A DNA stretch of 64,000 bases, taken from the NCBI RefSeq assembly GCF_018991925.1, contig NW_024736071.1:12140282-12204281 (forward strand). The letters run 5' to 3'. The notes below the pieces were generated by a model. The model saw nothing but the letters and a program-made list of their open reading frames with translations. It was not told where the DNA came from and searched no databases. A program made the translations under genes and the position numbers. The stretch comes from Homarus americanus (taxonomy: Eukaryota > Arthropoda > Malacostraca > Decapoda > Nephropidae). This document shows positions 46,731 to 58,780 of the stretch, one piece after another (position 1 is the first letter of the stretch; each line of letters opens with the position of its first letter).

Positions 46731-46851
46731 GTCAACGGCCATACCACGTTGAAAACACCGCTTCTCGTCCGATCAGCGAAGTTAAGCAACATTGGGTCTG
46801 GTTAGTACTTTGGATGGGTGACCGCCTGGGAACACCAGATGCTGTTGGCAT
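46731..46851 (+). rRNA. 5S ribosomal RNA-like gene
   Basis: Starts GTCAACGGCCATACCACG and ends CTGTTGGCAT, so the two ends pair as the terminal helix (helix I). Conserved blocks are present in order: TTCTCGTCCGATCAGCGAAG, TTAAGCAACATTGGG, GGTTAGTACT and GGATGGGTGACCGCCTGGGA with AACACC, covering the internal control region used by TFIIIA and Pol III (established knowledge). About 121 nt, the usual size. Oddities: one extra T in GTACTTTGG compared with the common GTACTTGG, and only TTT downstream rather than a run of four or more T. It is a single isolated copy, not in a 5S tandem array, so it could be a dispersed gene or a pseudogene. Confidence 0.85.
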
Positions 46852-46942
46852 TTAAATAAATACAGGGGGTAAATAAATAATGTTCACCTCCAAGATAGAT
46901 GATTTGTCAGGAGTCTTTCTCTACCTGTTTAATAAGTTATAC

Positions 46943-47060
46943 TGGATCACCTGAAGAGTCACCATACCTGGCTTATTCTACCTGATGATTAACTGGGAGG
47001 TTAGGTTAGGTTAGGTTAGGTTGGATAGGATGGTTAGGTGAGGTTAGATTATGTTAACGT
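46943..47060 (+). mobile_element. Partial TTAGG-core inverted-repeat element, copy C
   Basis: GGATCACCTGAAGAGTC at 46943 matches the element terminus. It is followed by TTATTCTACCTGATGATTAA and GGTTAGGTTAGGTTAGG. The right inverted repeat was not found; degenerate TTAGG/TTACG words continue to about 47150. Confidence 0.6.
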
Positions 47061-47628
47061 TATATTATGTTAAATTAAGTTACGTCAGGTTACATGAACT
47101 TAGGTTAAGTTAGGTTACATGAACTTAGATTAAGTTAGGTTACAGGTGGATGAACTATAAAAAACAGAAGTAAGAAACAGTAAGAATAGAAAGATACCCC
47201 CGCCCCCACCAGTAGCTGCAGGTCAAGTGAGAGGAATCAATCGTTCCAGTCTCTGACACGGCCGCCTCAAACACCTTCACATCTCGGTATAAATCATCAC
47301 TTGAAGACTCATTCACATTTATAACGAAAATAATGAGGATTTACGACGTGTCACAATTTCCATTTCCAGTTTATCTCAGATTTCCCAACACTTTAAATGA
47401 CGTCACTGTAGGCAGCAGGAGGTTAAGTAGGGGCTGTAAGTATAAGTATGATGAACGTACACAACATACTTTAACAACAGGAGAAGATGGTAATCATTCT
47501 CGTAATATATAGTGGTGAACATGACAGCCTTTGGGGGTGGTGTTCTACAGGGTCAAAAAAGGTCACATAAAATAGTCACAGGTAAGAAAGAAAATGGAGT
47601 CATTTTAAGGTTACACTACTCTATTTTT
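47061..47628. other. Unique region, no gene recognised
   Basis: TTAGGTTACATGAAC is repeated at 47090-47135. The rest is ordinary. Confidence 0.35.
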
Positions 47629-47693
47629 TTTTCACCTGATGACTAACCGCCCTCACGCTATCTGGGGAGGGGTTAGGTTAGGTAATCCTAAAG
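47629..47693 (+). mobile_element. Partial TTAGG-core element, copy D
   Basis: TTTCACCTGATGACTAACCG, CCCTCACGCTATCTGGGGAG and GGTTAGGTTAGGTAAT match the left interior of copy A (TTCACCTGATGATTACCCAC, CCCTAACGCTACCTGG). Outer ends are missing. Confidence 0.6.
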
Positions 47694-48167
47694 TGTGTAC
47701 GTCACAGCGTTCATAATAAATATATTTATTCGACATAATAATCCTTAGATAATTAGATAAAACACTAAAATAATCGAATAAATAAACGTAATTTCCATAA
47801 TAAATGCCGACTGGTAAAATAACTAATAAATTAATAAAGAAATTAAATTAACGAAAAATAAATCAAGAGGAAAACAAACTAGAAAAAAATAGATTTGGAA
47901 CATAAGTTTTAAGAAAATACGAAAACTAATAAAAATTAAGATTATCAAAGGGAAAAAAATAGTCATTAAAAACATAACGATAAGCAAACAAAAACTGAAG
48001 TAGGTAAATAGTTAAATGAAAAACAAATACATAAACAGTTTCGGCAGCTTTGACTTAAGAAACTTATCTTGTCGGTCCACTTGTTGGGTTATATAGGCGC
48101 GCGCGCGCACACGCACACCCACTTGAGTATCATGTTAGTTATTACATCGATTATAATATTGTGGCCT
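47694..48167. other. AT-rich unique region
   Basis: Very A-rich at 47720-48050. A short GCGCGCGCGCACACGCACAC run lies at 48097-48116. No gene. Confidence 0.4.
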
Positions 48168-48972
48168 CTTATTACTGGAGCGTCCCTCTCACTTATTACT
48201 GGAGCTTCCCTCTCACTTATTACTGGAGCGTCCCTCTCACTTATTAGTGAAGCGTCCCTCTCACTTATTACTGGAGCGTCCCTCTCACTTATTACTGGAG
48301 CGTCCCTCTCACTTATTACTGGAGCTTCCCTCTCACTTATTACTGGAGCGTCCCTCTCACTTATTACGTCCTTCACTTATTACTGGAGCGTCCTCCCACT
48401 CTATTACTGAGCGTCCCTCTCACTTATTACTGGAGCGTCCCCTCGGTTATTACTGTCCTCTCAGCTGGGCGTCTCCTCGGTCCCTCTACTTACTGGAGCG
48501 TCCTCTCAGTTATTACTGGAGCGTCCTCTCACTTATTACTGGAGCGTCCTCTCACTTATTACTGAGCGTCCCTCTCACTTATTAGTGAAGCTTGCCTCTC
48601 AGTTATTACTGGAGCGTCCCTCTCAGTTATTACTGGAGCGTCCCTCTCACTTATTACTGGAGCGTCCCTCTCACTTATTACTGGAGCGTCCCTCTCAGTT
48701 ATTACTGGAGCGTGCTTCTCACTTATTACTGGAGCGTCCCTCTCACTTATTACTGGAGCGTCCCTCGCAGTTATTACTGGAGCGTCCCTCTCAGTTATTA
48801 CTGGAGCGTCCTCAATTACTGGAGCGTCCCTCTCACTTATTACTGGAGCGTCCCTTCTCAGTTATTACTGGAGCGTCCCTCTCAGTTATTACTGGAGCGT
48901 GCTTCTCACTTATTACTGGAGCGTCCCTCTCACTTATTACTGGAGCGTCCCTCTCACTTATTACTGGAGCGT
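48168..48972. repeat. 24-bp minisatellite CTCACTTATTACTGGAGCGT
   Basis: About 33 copies of a 24-bp unit (CTCACTTATTACTGGAGCGT plus CCCT), with CTCAGTT and GTGCTT subtypes. 48360-48560 is ragged with many indels, while flanking parts are clean. The 24-bp period makes open frames on both strands (LLLERPSH, VISERDAP). Confidence 0.96.
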
Positions 48973-49099
48973 CATGGCCAACTCTGCCACATGTGTCTAC
49001 CATGATCAAGTCTGCCTCATGTCAACCACAATTAATAGTCCCTCTCAATAAGTCAGGTCTGATTCAATACTATTAAATTTGCATATTATTGCTTTAAAT

Positions 49100-49215
49100 A
49101 TTTGATAGAGGTAAGATAAGGTAAGGTAGGGTAAGGTAGGATAGGATATATTAGATTCGGTTAGGTCAGATAAGGTTAGGTTAGATTAGGTTAGGTTAGG
49201 GTAGGGGTAGATGAG
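49100..49215. repeat. Degenerate TTAGG/GGTAA tract
   Basis: GGTAAGGTAGGGTAAGGTAGG then GGTTAGGTTAGATTAGGTTA words. Confidence 0.75.
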
Positions 49216-49234
49216 ATAGAAGAGAGTAGGAGAA

Positions 49235-49345
49235 GAGAGGAATTGGACGAGGGAGTAGAGGTGAGCGGATGGGGAGGAGAGGTGAGCGGATGGGGAGGAG
49301 AGGTGAGCGGATGGGGAGGAGAGGTGAGCGGATGGGGAGAAGGGG
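49235..49345. repeat. 21-bp minisatellite GAGCGGATGGGGAGGAGAGG
   Basis: Four nearly identical 21-bp copies. Confidence 0.93.
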
Positions 49346-49504
49346 AGGTTAGAGGATAGGAGGAGGAAGAGGACAAGGGCTAAATAGTGTCAAACATTTA
49401 TAACTACGCAAAAAAAACATAAACAATGTATTGCAAACATTCACTGTCAGTGGTTGGGTAGTTAAGACCATAAACCACGAACATGGGGAGAGACATTTAC
49501 GAAG

Positions 49505-49970
49505 ATTACAACCACGGAAAGAGACGTTCACCTAGAGACTTAACATAGGAAGAGACAAGACGTTCACCCAGAGACTTAACATAGGAAGAGACCAGACGTT
49601 CACTCATAGGAAGAGACCAGACGTTCACTCATACTTAACATAGGAAGAGACAAGACGTTCACTCAGACTTAACATAGGAAGAGACCAGACGTTCACTCAG
49701 ACTTAACATAGGAAGAGACAAGACGTTCACTCAGACTTAACATAGGAAGAGACCAGACGTTCACCCTGAGAGACTTAACATAGGAAGAGACAAGACGTTC
49801 ACTCAGACTTAGCATAGGAAGAGACCAAACGTTCACCCTGAGAGACTTAACATTGGAAGAGACCAGACGTTCACCCTGAGAGACTTAACATTGGAAGAGA
49901 CCAGACGTTCACCCTGAGAGACTTAACATAGGAAGAGACCAGACGTTCACCCTGAGAGACTTAACATAGA
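49505..49970. repeat. AGGAAGAGACCAGACGTTCA minisatellite, about 33-36 bp
   Basis: About 13 copies of CATAGGAAGAGACCAGACGT plus TCACTCAGACTTAA or TCACCCTGAGAGACTTAA. Two length subtypes occur, mixed in the 5' part and pure in the 3' part. Confidence 0.94.
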
Positions 49971-50639
49971 GAGAGACCCATTCTAGGAAACCGAGACCAA
50001 ACAGCCCACGAGAACAATATTACTCTTTTGTTCTCTAAAAATATTGAAATCTGTTGGAAAAAATAGGGAAACAACAGGGGGAAATAGGGAAAGCTGAGAA
50101 AAAGAGGAAAATTGGGGGAAAACTTGGAATAACAAAAACAGGAAAACCTAAAAACAACATGGGGAAAAACTGGGGGAAATATGAACCATGGATAAATAGG
50201 AAAACGGAAATAACAGGAGGAAACAAAATATGGGTTACCTTAAGCAGTACCCGTCGTCCGTCCTTTAATACATACCTGGAATAAATAAGATACGGGTTAT
50301 AATACTGTTATATAGGACAGAGAGGAGACGTGTGTGTGTGTGTGTTGAAATATACCATAAGACATTAAATAAAATCATTTTAAAATTCATGGATTAACCT
50401 AACCTAACAAGAACGAAGAAGAAGGAAGATGAAGGAAGATGAAAGAAGAAGAAGAAGGTTTCCACAATTTTTTAGCGTTTAGGTAAGCCGAGGTGAGGTT
50501 ACCCCATCTGCTTTAAGCCTTCCCCGCGTGTGTGTGATTTTTTAACGAGGGCACAAGTGAGGCGACACGACCCGTCAGCCTCATAATAAAAATGGTTTAT
50601 CCTCATGGTCTGTTTCTATTGGCTGACCAGGAAACGACT
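49971..50639. other. A/G-rich and unique sequence, no gene
   Basis: 50045-50225 is an irregular AATAGGGAAA / ACTGGGGGAAA purine-rich stretch. No gene recognised. Confidence 0.4.
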
Positions 50640-50644
50640 CAACT

Positions 50645-50940
50645 GGGCACACGATACCCACCCACAATAACCCACCCACAATACCCACTCACAAAACCTA
50701 CACACAAAATACACCCACAATGCCCACCCACATTACTCACCCATAATACCCGCCCACAATACTCTTCCATAATACCCACCCACAATACCCGTCCATAATA
50801 TCCACCCACACTACACACCCATAAAACCCACCCATAATACCCACCCACTATACCCGCCCACAATACTCCATCCAGAATATCCACCCACAATACCCACCTA
50901 CAATACCCATCCACAATAACCACCCACACAATCCACTAAA
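50645..50940. repeat. CACCCACAATACC decamer-type repeat
   Basis: Irregular 10-22 bp units of ACCCACCCACAATACC and ACCCATAATACC. C-rich on +. Confidence 0.92.
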
Positions 50941-51549
50941 CACATACAGCACATTACCGGACTTCCCAAAATCAGTAGGTATGAAGCCTTAATTACCAGG
51001 TGTTCGTGGTACTGCCATAGTAACTTACACTGTTAGCGGGAAACGTTCAAAATGTCCAGAATGTGTTATATAAAGTGAATTTCAACGGTGTAAGCGAATG
51101 TCCTCTTTATTTTATCCTCGTATTATGAAATTGTGAAGGTAATATTGTCATTTTGTGTGTTGAATGTATGTATGGGAAGAGAGAGAGAGAGAGGGGGGGT
51201 GGGGAGCAGACAAGCATTATAATCTATTCACCGAGGCATTCATCCCCCTTGACAAAGACGAGAGGCAATTTCAAGGAAGTTCTCGAGAGCTGGAGGGGGA
51301 AAAAATCACGTTGAGGTGGGGAGCTTCTGAGGGTTCTAGTCTAGAGTATAAATTGAATATCGGTGGTAGAGACTCTGGAAGTTGGTAGATTTATAGAATT
51401 ACTCTACCAATGTTAAAAAATATATTAATTGTTTTAAATTAATCCCCTTAAATATGCGTAGATATATTTCCTATGTGGTCATTAGGAAAAATTTATATAA
51501 CGCGATAATGGATCTAGTAATTTGAATGAGGAATGTGGGTGGCCTTAGT

Positions 51550-51551
<2 letters not shown>
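50941..51551. other. Unique region, no gene recognised
   Basis: A short GAGAGAGAGAGGGGGGG run lies at 51180-51196. A 74-codon + frame from 51164 has no recognisable domain. Confidence 0.35.

Positions 51552-51610
<59 letters not shown>
51552..51610. repeat. (GA)n microsatellite
   Basis: Perfect GA run of about 29 units. Confidence 0.97.
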
Positions 51611-52823
<1,213 letters not shown>

Positions 52824-52936
52824 TAGTGATGATGGATGTTGTTATATGTAGTGATGATGGGTGTTGTTATATGTAGTGATGATGGCTGGTGTTATATGTA
52901 GTGATGATGGATATTGTTATATGTAGTGATGATATA
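52824..52936. repeat. 25-bp minisatellite TAGTGATGATGGATGTTG
   Basis: About 4.5 copies, period 25 bp (52824 to 52849). Its last unit runs directly into the truncated 5' end of the helicase pseudogene. Confidence 0.9.
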
Positions 52937-54877
52937 CAGCAATGAAGCCCTATGGAGGATTTTTAATTTTTCCATACACGAACGATGTCCAACAGTAGTT
53001 CATCTGGCTGTTCACTTGGAAAATGGACAAAGAGTATACTTCACAGAAGTCTCTCCAAAATCAAATGACAAATCCTGCTGATACGACTCTCACTGCATTC
53101 TTCAAGCTTTCACAGGAAGATGAGTTTGCTCAAATACTCCTGTATGTTGACGTACCCAAGTTCTACATATGGCAGGCTTCAATAAAAAAAGTTCCAGAGA
53201 AGAGCTCAAGGATCCGATGTTGAAGGATATCCAGGGATAAATTCAGGCAATGCTTTGGGACGTGTCTACACGGTTCACCCCAACAACTTTGAATGCTATT
53301 GTTTGAGACTACTTTTGTACCACATCCGTGGCCCAACATCATATGCAGCAGTCAAGACAGTGAATGGACAAGTCTGCAGAACCTATCAGGAGGCGTGCAA
53401 TCTCCTTGGCCTACTGGAAGATGATGGTCACTGGAATGACACATTAGAAGAGGCAGCAGCTACTCAATCGCCACTGAGAATGAGGAACCTATTTGCCATC
53501 ATGATTGCTACATGTGGACTTTCCAACCCAAGCCAGCTCTGGAAAAACCACCAAGGAAGTCTTTCAGAGAATCTGCTTCATCAAGCAAGAAGAGAACATC
53601 CTGGTCAAGAGATTGAGTTCATGGATGACATGTTCAACAGGGCTCTGATCATGCTGGAAGACAAAGTGATGGAGCTATGCGGAAAAAACCTGACTGATTT
53701 TGGATTGCCTTTCCCAAACCGAGAAGAGCCAGTAGTTGCAAACAGGGAGTTGCTCAGAGAGACAGACTACTCAGTTGAAGTTCTGGTGAATTTTCATGAA
53801 GAAAATGAGCCTCAACTGGTGCCTCATCAAACAAATGCTTATGAACAGATGTTGCAAGCGATACAAGCGGAGCAGGGAGGTATGATCTTTCTCGATGCAC
53901 CTGGCGGGACAGGAAAAACATTCCTGATCAACCTTCTGTTGGCCAAAGTACGTCATCAGGAGAAAATTGCTTTTGCTGTGGCATCCTCAGGCATTGCTGC
54001 AACCTACTAGAAGGAGGACGTACTGCACACTCAACTTTTAAACTGCCTCTCAACCTCGCTCACAATGAGAATCCAGTGTGCAACATCAAAAAAGGATCGG
54101 CAAAGGCAAAACTCTTAGAAAAATGCAGCCTCATAGTCTGGGATGAATGCACTATCTCACAAGTTAGCGTTTGAAGCAATGGACAGGACCTTACCAGACA
54201 TACGAGAAAATGACCAGCTCATGGGTGGCATTACAATGCCTCAAGGCATCATACCTTTGGAGAAGTGTTCAGACACTCACCTTATCCACAAACATGAGAG
54301 TACATCTACAAGGAGATCAGGATGCTGGACGGTTTGTAAACCTTCTACTACAGATTGGGAATGGAACTTTCCCTGTTGATTCAGAAGGACAAATAATCAT
54401 TCCTCAAATATGTGGAAATGTTGTAAAGTCCTCAACTGAGCTCACTAACATGGTCTACCCAAACATTATCCACCACTACAAGGATCACAAGTGGCTGCGA
54501 GAACGCGCAATTCTGGCACCAAAGAATGAAACAGTGGCTGAAATCAACATGACTCTACTCAAACAGCTTCCAGGCAGTGAGACCTCATTCAAATCTGTTG
54601 ATACAGTAATCGACCAGGACCAAGCAGTCCAGTACCCTGCAGAATTCCTTAATTCTTTGGAACCCGCTGGAATGCCTCCTCACCACCTCACTCTCAAAAT
54701 TGGAACTCCTATAATGCTCTTAAGAAATCTTGAACCACCAATCCTCTGCAATGGCACAAGACTGGTGGTGAAGAACATGATGCCAAATGTACTGGAAGCT
54801 ACAATACTGACAGGAAAAGCTAATGGAGAGGACGTTTATATACCAAGGATAACTCTCATCACCACTGACCTGCCATT
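52935..54877 (+). pseudogene. Helitron Pif1-like helicase, broken, part 1
   Basis: Remnant of the helicase half of a Helitron Rep-helicase; the N-terminal Rep (HUH) half is absent because the copy is truncated at about 52935. The frame begins with SNEALWRIFNFSIHERCP and VVHLAVHLENGQRVYFTE. Frameshifts occur near 53065, near the A-run at 53184-53190 (before the segment GYPGINSGNALGRVYTVHP), at about 54003 and at about 54155. Helicase motif I (Walker A) GGTGKT is at 53903-53920 and motif II (Walker B) LIVWDEC at 54130-54150. At about 54236 the text jumps from LMGGITM to CLKASYLWRSVQ, losing roughly two dozen residues that in this family carry motif III (GDxxQ). The rest (SYLWRSVQTLTLSTNMRVHL to NVVKSSTELTNMVYPNI and NGTRLVVKNMM) is open to 54877, where a retroposon interrupts it. 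Dead copy. Confidence 0.9.
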
Positions 54878-55309
54878 ATGAGGTAGTAGGTATTAGGCAG
54901 CTACCAAACAGGGAGGTACTACCGCCTGGGAAGATATTGGAAGCATAAGGTGTTGTCTATGGTAGACCCTGCTGCTGTATGGCATCACAAAAATTGTGAC
55001 CAAGTCTCAGGTTGCTTATCTGACTTTCTGCCTCAATTACACACAATTGAAGGGTCTCCATTGTTTCACTTACTATTAACAACACAACATACATATACAG
55101 TATTGTTTCTCACTTTTGATCTGTTTTTTCATTTTTGTGTTTCTTTATGGTTCTTTATTATTACTGTATTATTATTGTATTGTTATTATTGTTATTGTTA
55201 TTATTATTGTCATTATTATTTATTATTATTATTATTGTTATTACATTTTTCGCCCCGATGTTGGGTCATTGACCTGTGCCCAGGTGGGCTAATCCCGTAA
55301 AAAAAAAAA
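54878..55309 (+). mobile_element. Poly-A retroposon copy 2, nested in the Helitron helicase
   Basis: Inserted inside the codons for ..TTDLP / FEFKRLQ. It begins ATGAGGTAGTAGGTATTAGG, includes GAGGTACTACCGCCTGGGAA, then matches the 13436-13851 copy through an ATT/GTT-rich middle to GACCTGTGCCCAGGTGGGCT, AATCCCGT and an A-run ending at 55309. This copy extends about 45 bp further 5' than the one at 13436. A short GGTAGTAG / CTACC dyad lies near its 5' end. The target duplication, if any, is only two or three bases (ATT). Confidence 0.88.
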
Positions 55310-55536
55310 TTGAGTTCAAGCGACTTCAGTTCCTGGTTAAAGTGAACTTTGCCATGACCATCTACAAAAGCCAGGGACAGTCCTTAAAGATGGTTGGCCT
55401 AAACCTGGTGTTTCCTTGCTTCTCTCATGGACAGTTATATGTTGGATGCTCCAGAGTGGGAACTGGCAAAAATCTGTACATACTTGCTGCTATTGGCAAA
55501 ACCAAAAATGTGGTCTACTTTAATGCACTTCATTGA
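55310..55536 (+). pseudogene. Helitron Pif1-like helicase, broken, part 2 (C-terminus)
   Basis: Continues part 1 after the retroposon: EFKRLQFLVKVNFAMTIYKS, then QGQSLKMVGLNLVFP, which carries helicase motif V (T-x-x-K-S-Q-G-Q-S), and GQLYVGCSRVG, which carries motif VI. It ends NVVYFNALH with TGA at 55534-55536, consistent with the normal end of this family. TAGCGAA/TTCGCTA forms a 7-bp inverted repeat just downstream (55573-55594), before an AT microsatellite. Confidence 0.9.
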
Positions 55537-55593
55537 GACAATGAAGCCTCGGAGGGTGTCCTACAAATGGCCTAGCGAAAGGCATGATTCGCT

Positions 55594-55594
55594 A

Positions 55595-55650
<56 letters not shown>

Positions 55651-55677
55651 GTATGTATATATATATATATATATGTA
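55594..55677. repeat. (TA)n with TATG interruptions
   Basis: TA run with several TATGTATA breaks, immediately downstream of the helicase remnant. Confidence 0.95.
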
Positions 55678-55779
55678 GTACACAGGAAAGAAAACACGAG
55701 TTTCCCCAGTCCTCAGTCTGTACTCACCTGAAAGTGTGGTGTGGTTATCATATGCGTCGCGCACCTACAGTGATTTACT

Positions 55780-55782
<3 letters not shown>

Positions 55783-55833
<51 letters not shown>

Positions 55834-55855
55834 CTTCTATATATATATTCCAATT

Positions 55856-55932
<77 letters not shown>
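55783..55932. repeat. (TA)n microsatellite in two blocks
   Basis: 55783-55830 and 55866-55932, separated by ACTTCTATATATATATTCCA and TTTATATGTGTG. Confidence 0.95.
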
Positions 55933-55934
<2 letters not shown>

Positions 55935-56099
55935 TCAATTTATATGTACCTGAGACTCCTGCCAGATGCTGTTGGTAACATTGTACACGGTACCTACCCT
56001 GTAGTGACAGTACTAGGACCCTGTTTCTTAAAATGTGGAATAACTGTTGAAATTGAAATTGAATTGAACCATCCTAATGCTAACTTCAGCTAGCATATC

Positions 56100-56221
56100 A
56101 TAACCTATCTTATCCTAACCTAACCTAACCTAACCTAACCTCACGTATTCCCCCAGATTATTAGAATGATTAACCATCAGTTGAATATGCAGGGTTAGGG
56201 GGGATATTCTTCAGGTGATCC
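56100..56221 (-). mobile_element. Partial TTAGG-core element, copy E
   Basis: CTTATCCTAACCTAACCTAA on the left (TTAGG on minus) and GGGGGGATATTCTTCAGGTG / ATCC at the right end, matching the element terminus. The interior includes ATTCCCCCAGATTATTAGAA and GATTAACCATCAG. The second terminal repeat was not found. Confidence 0.6.
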
Positions 56222-56454
56222 AAAGTGTTTTCACTGACCATACTACTTAACTCTGCGCTACGAGACGATTTTCATAATATGAGCCCAATGAACTTCCACA
56301 CTGCGCCAATATACTGTATGTGTGTGTGTGTGTGTATGTGCATGTGTATGTGTGTGTGTGTGTGATCCTGATCTGAGCAGACATTATCCTTAAAAACCTG
56401 ATTCTTTTACAGTCAGTCTTAATTAGCGTTTATAATACAGGTTTTGTTACACCT
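56222..56454. other. Spacer with (GT)n
   Basis: GT-rich run at about 56318-56362. No gene. Confidence 0.5.
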
Positions 56455-56800
56455 ACCGCCTCCCTCCACCTCTACCCACAACTTACCTCCTCTCTCCTTC
56501 CCGAACCTCCTACCTCCACCCCTAACGTCCACCCTACTTACCCCCTCCACCCCTAACGTCCACCCTACTTACCCCCTCCACCCCTAACGTCCACCCTACT
56601 TACCCCCTCCACCCCTAACGTCCACCCTACTTGCCACACTTCTTGTCCACCCTACTTACCTCCACCTAGCTTGTCACCCTGCTTACCCTCCACTAACGTC
56701 CACCCCTGCCTCCCCACCCCCACCTACCTCCACTAACGTCACCCTACTTGCCCTCACTAACACGTCCACCCTACTTACCCCCTCCACCCACCTTTCCTCC
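56455..56800. repeat. 31-bp CCACCCCTAACGTCCACCCT minisatellite
   Basis: Four clean copies (56510-56635) of CCCTCCACCCCTAACGTCCA plus CCCTACTTACC, then ragged copies to 56795. C-rich on +. Confidence 0.93.
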
Positions 56801-57969
56801 TCTATATCCCAGTTTTAGATACAAATTTATATTGTCATAAATAATTCAAAATATTACTAACTTTTCTTTATCACTGAATCATTGATAAGACAAAAACAAC
56901 CATCGACTGTTACAAGATCCTGAAGCTCCAGGTGGTTGTATTGCTAACACCAGGTAGTCAGTGTCGGGGAGACGGAGTGAGGAAGGGCGGTGACGCAGGC
57001 TTTCATTTATATTTGGCCAGAAGCTCACTGAGTTTTTCTATTTTATAAGTGACTTGATACGCAAAGCTTTTATCATTGAGTATGTCATTATATTATCAAA
57101 AGAAAATATGAAGTTTAACGTAAGTGTGTTTCTTTATTTCTTAAGTCTTGTTTTTGTGAGGTAAATATCAAGTGTTGTGATAACGAACAAGCGAGTGTTT
57201 GTCAATATTACACCAACATGATGCTGTGGTGATAACATTTTAAAAAGTATTAAAATTATGAATATGTTAAAATCAACACAGAAAACGTGACGTCTGCCAA
57301 GGAAGTAATCGAAAATTCTGCACGGTGCCAAGAAAACAGAAAAAAAACGTGTTTGGTTTAGGTAGCAATTTTTTTTTTTTTTTTATCTAGATGATTCATG
57401 ACCTGATCAAACGATCAGCATCACTATAAAAATAAAACAGTCCTATCTTGTCCAGATGGTCAAAGAAATGGTTATCATGTGTCGGGCAGATTTAGGCAGA
57501 TGGCAGAATGACGTCACGAATCCTCAACCAATGTCGTCCTTCTCACATCATCTCCGAGGCGACGGTATTCATCTGAGGCGCCATGTTCGTTGACTTTGTT
57601 TACCTTTCTGAGGGCAACACACACACTCCAGGCGACAAAACAAAGAAACACTGGTCTCTAATGTTACAGAATGCCTGTGTTTGTCACCCCCACCCCCCTA
57701 CTCAGACCTCCTTCGACAGCGGTGAGTTTAGGGACGTCAACACACGCCCGTGGGGGACACCTTCCTCCTGCCCCCCTCCGTGAAGGATCAAGGAACTTCT
57801 AATGGCATTGTGGTTACAAATCACTGTTTTCTGGGTGTGATTACATGACATGAGGTGGCATGTGCTCAAGTCCTCCTCCACCACCCGCTCCCTTCCCCTG
57901 GATCCACTATTGGCTGCCTTATCTCCCCCTCACATTTTACTTCCTCGCCACTACCTCCCTCACACTTCT
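56801..57969. other. Mostly unique region, no gene recognised
   Basis: A T-run lies at 57369-57384. Short open frames only. CACGAATCCTCAACC and CGAGGCGACGG at 57510-57565 are locally GC-rich. Nothing supportable as a gene. Confidence 0.35.
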
Positions 57970-58115
57970 TTCCAAAACACCTCCCTCCCTTATACCACCC
58001 CCTCCTGACACCACGACCTCCTCACACCATCCCTTTCCTCACACCACCACCTCCTCACACCATCACCTCCTCACACCATCACCTCCTCACACCACAACCC
58101 CCTCACACACGCAGC
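57970..58115. repeat. CACACCATCACCTCCT-type repeat
   Basis: About six imperfect 16-bp copies of CCTCCTCACACCATCA. Confidence 0.88.
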
Positions 58116-58499
58116 CACAGTCATCAAAGAAGCCCAGTATGACCAGAGGTTAAACAGTACAAACACAACAACCCTCCACCACAGGCATCTACAGCTTCCC
58201 CCTACAGCGTTAAAGAACCTTCCCTCCGTCAGTACGCTCTCACCTCCCTCAAGTATGTACCTGTTTACTCCCGTCATGTCTACTAAACGTTCGCTCAACC
58301 ATACCTTACTGTATCTTACAAGTAATCTATCAGGTCTTTCTCTCTTAGCGATGATGTACTGGTGATGTTGCAAGACCCGATGTTGAAGAGGTAAGTAACA
58401 CCAGTAACTAAAGGAGCGTTACTTAATAGAGGTATAGAGGTATTTTAGTGACATTTAAACACTTAGATTTATAAGTTATAGACTCGAAAAATCAGTTAT
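58116..58499. other. Unique spacer, no gene
   Basis: Nothing recognisable. Confidence 0.4.
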
Positions 58500-58780
58500 T
58501 ATCGTACTGAAGAATACATAGAACTCAAGGGGGCTAAGTTATCGTACTAGAGGAAAGTTATCATACCTATCTGACTAAATTATCATACTCGGGAGAATAA
58601 ATCATCATACTCAAGGGGCTAAAAGTTATCGTACTCGAGAATTATAAGCTTCGTATACATAAAGATCGCAAGTCATCGTACTCGAGGAGCCGGTGTAAGG
58701 AGGAGGAATTAAATCAAAATAAAAGGTTTACTCAGTAGTCCTCGAGAGTGTAAATCATGTTCAAGGGTTAAGTTATCGCC
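58500..58780 (-). repeat. Decayed GTACTCAAGG-family array
   Basis: Recurring TATCGTACT, CATACTCAAGGGGCTAAA and ATCGTACTCGAGGAG words. Same family and orientation as 16621-17115, but diverged and irregular. Confidence 0.75.

Noticed and set aside
48168..49005. Possible repeat protein (LLLERPSH / VISERDAP)
   Set aside because: 24-bp period artefact; frames are open on both strands and are broken in the ragged section.
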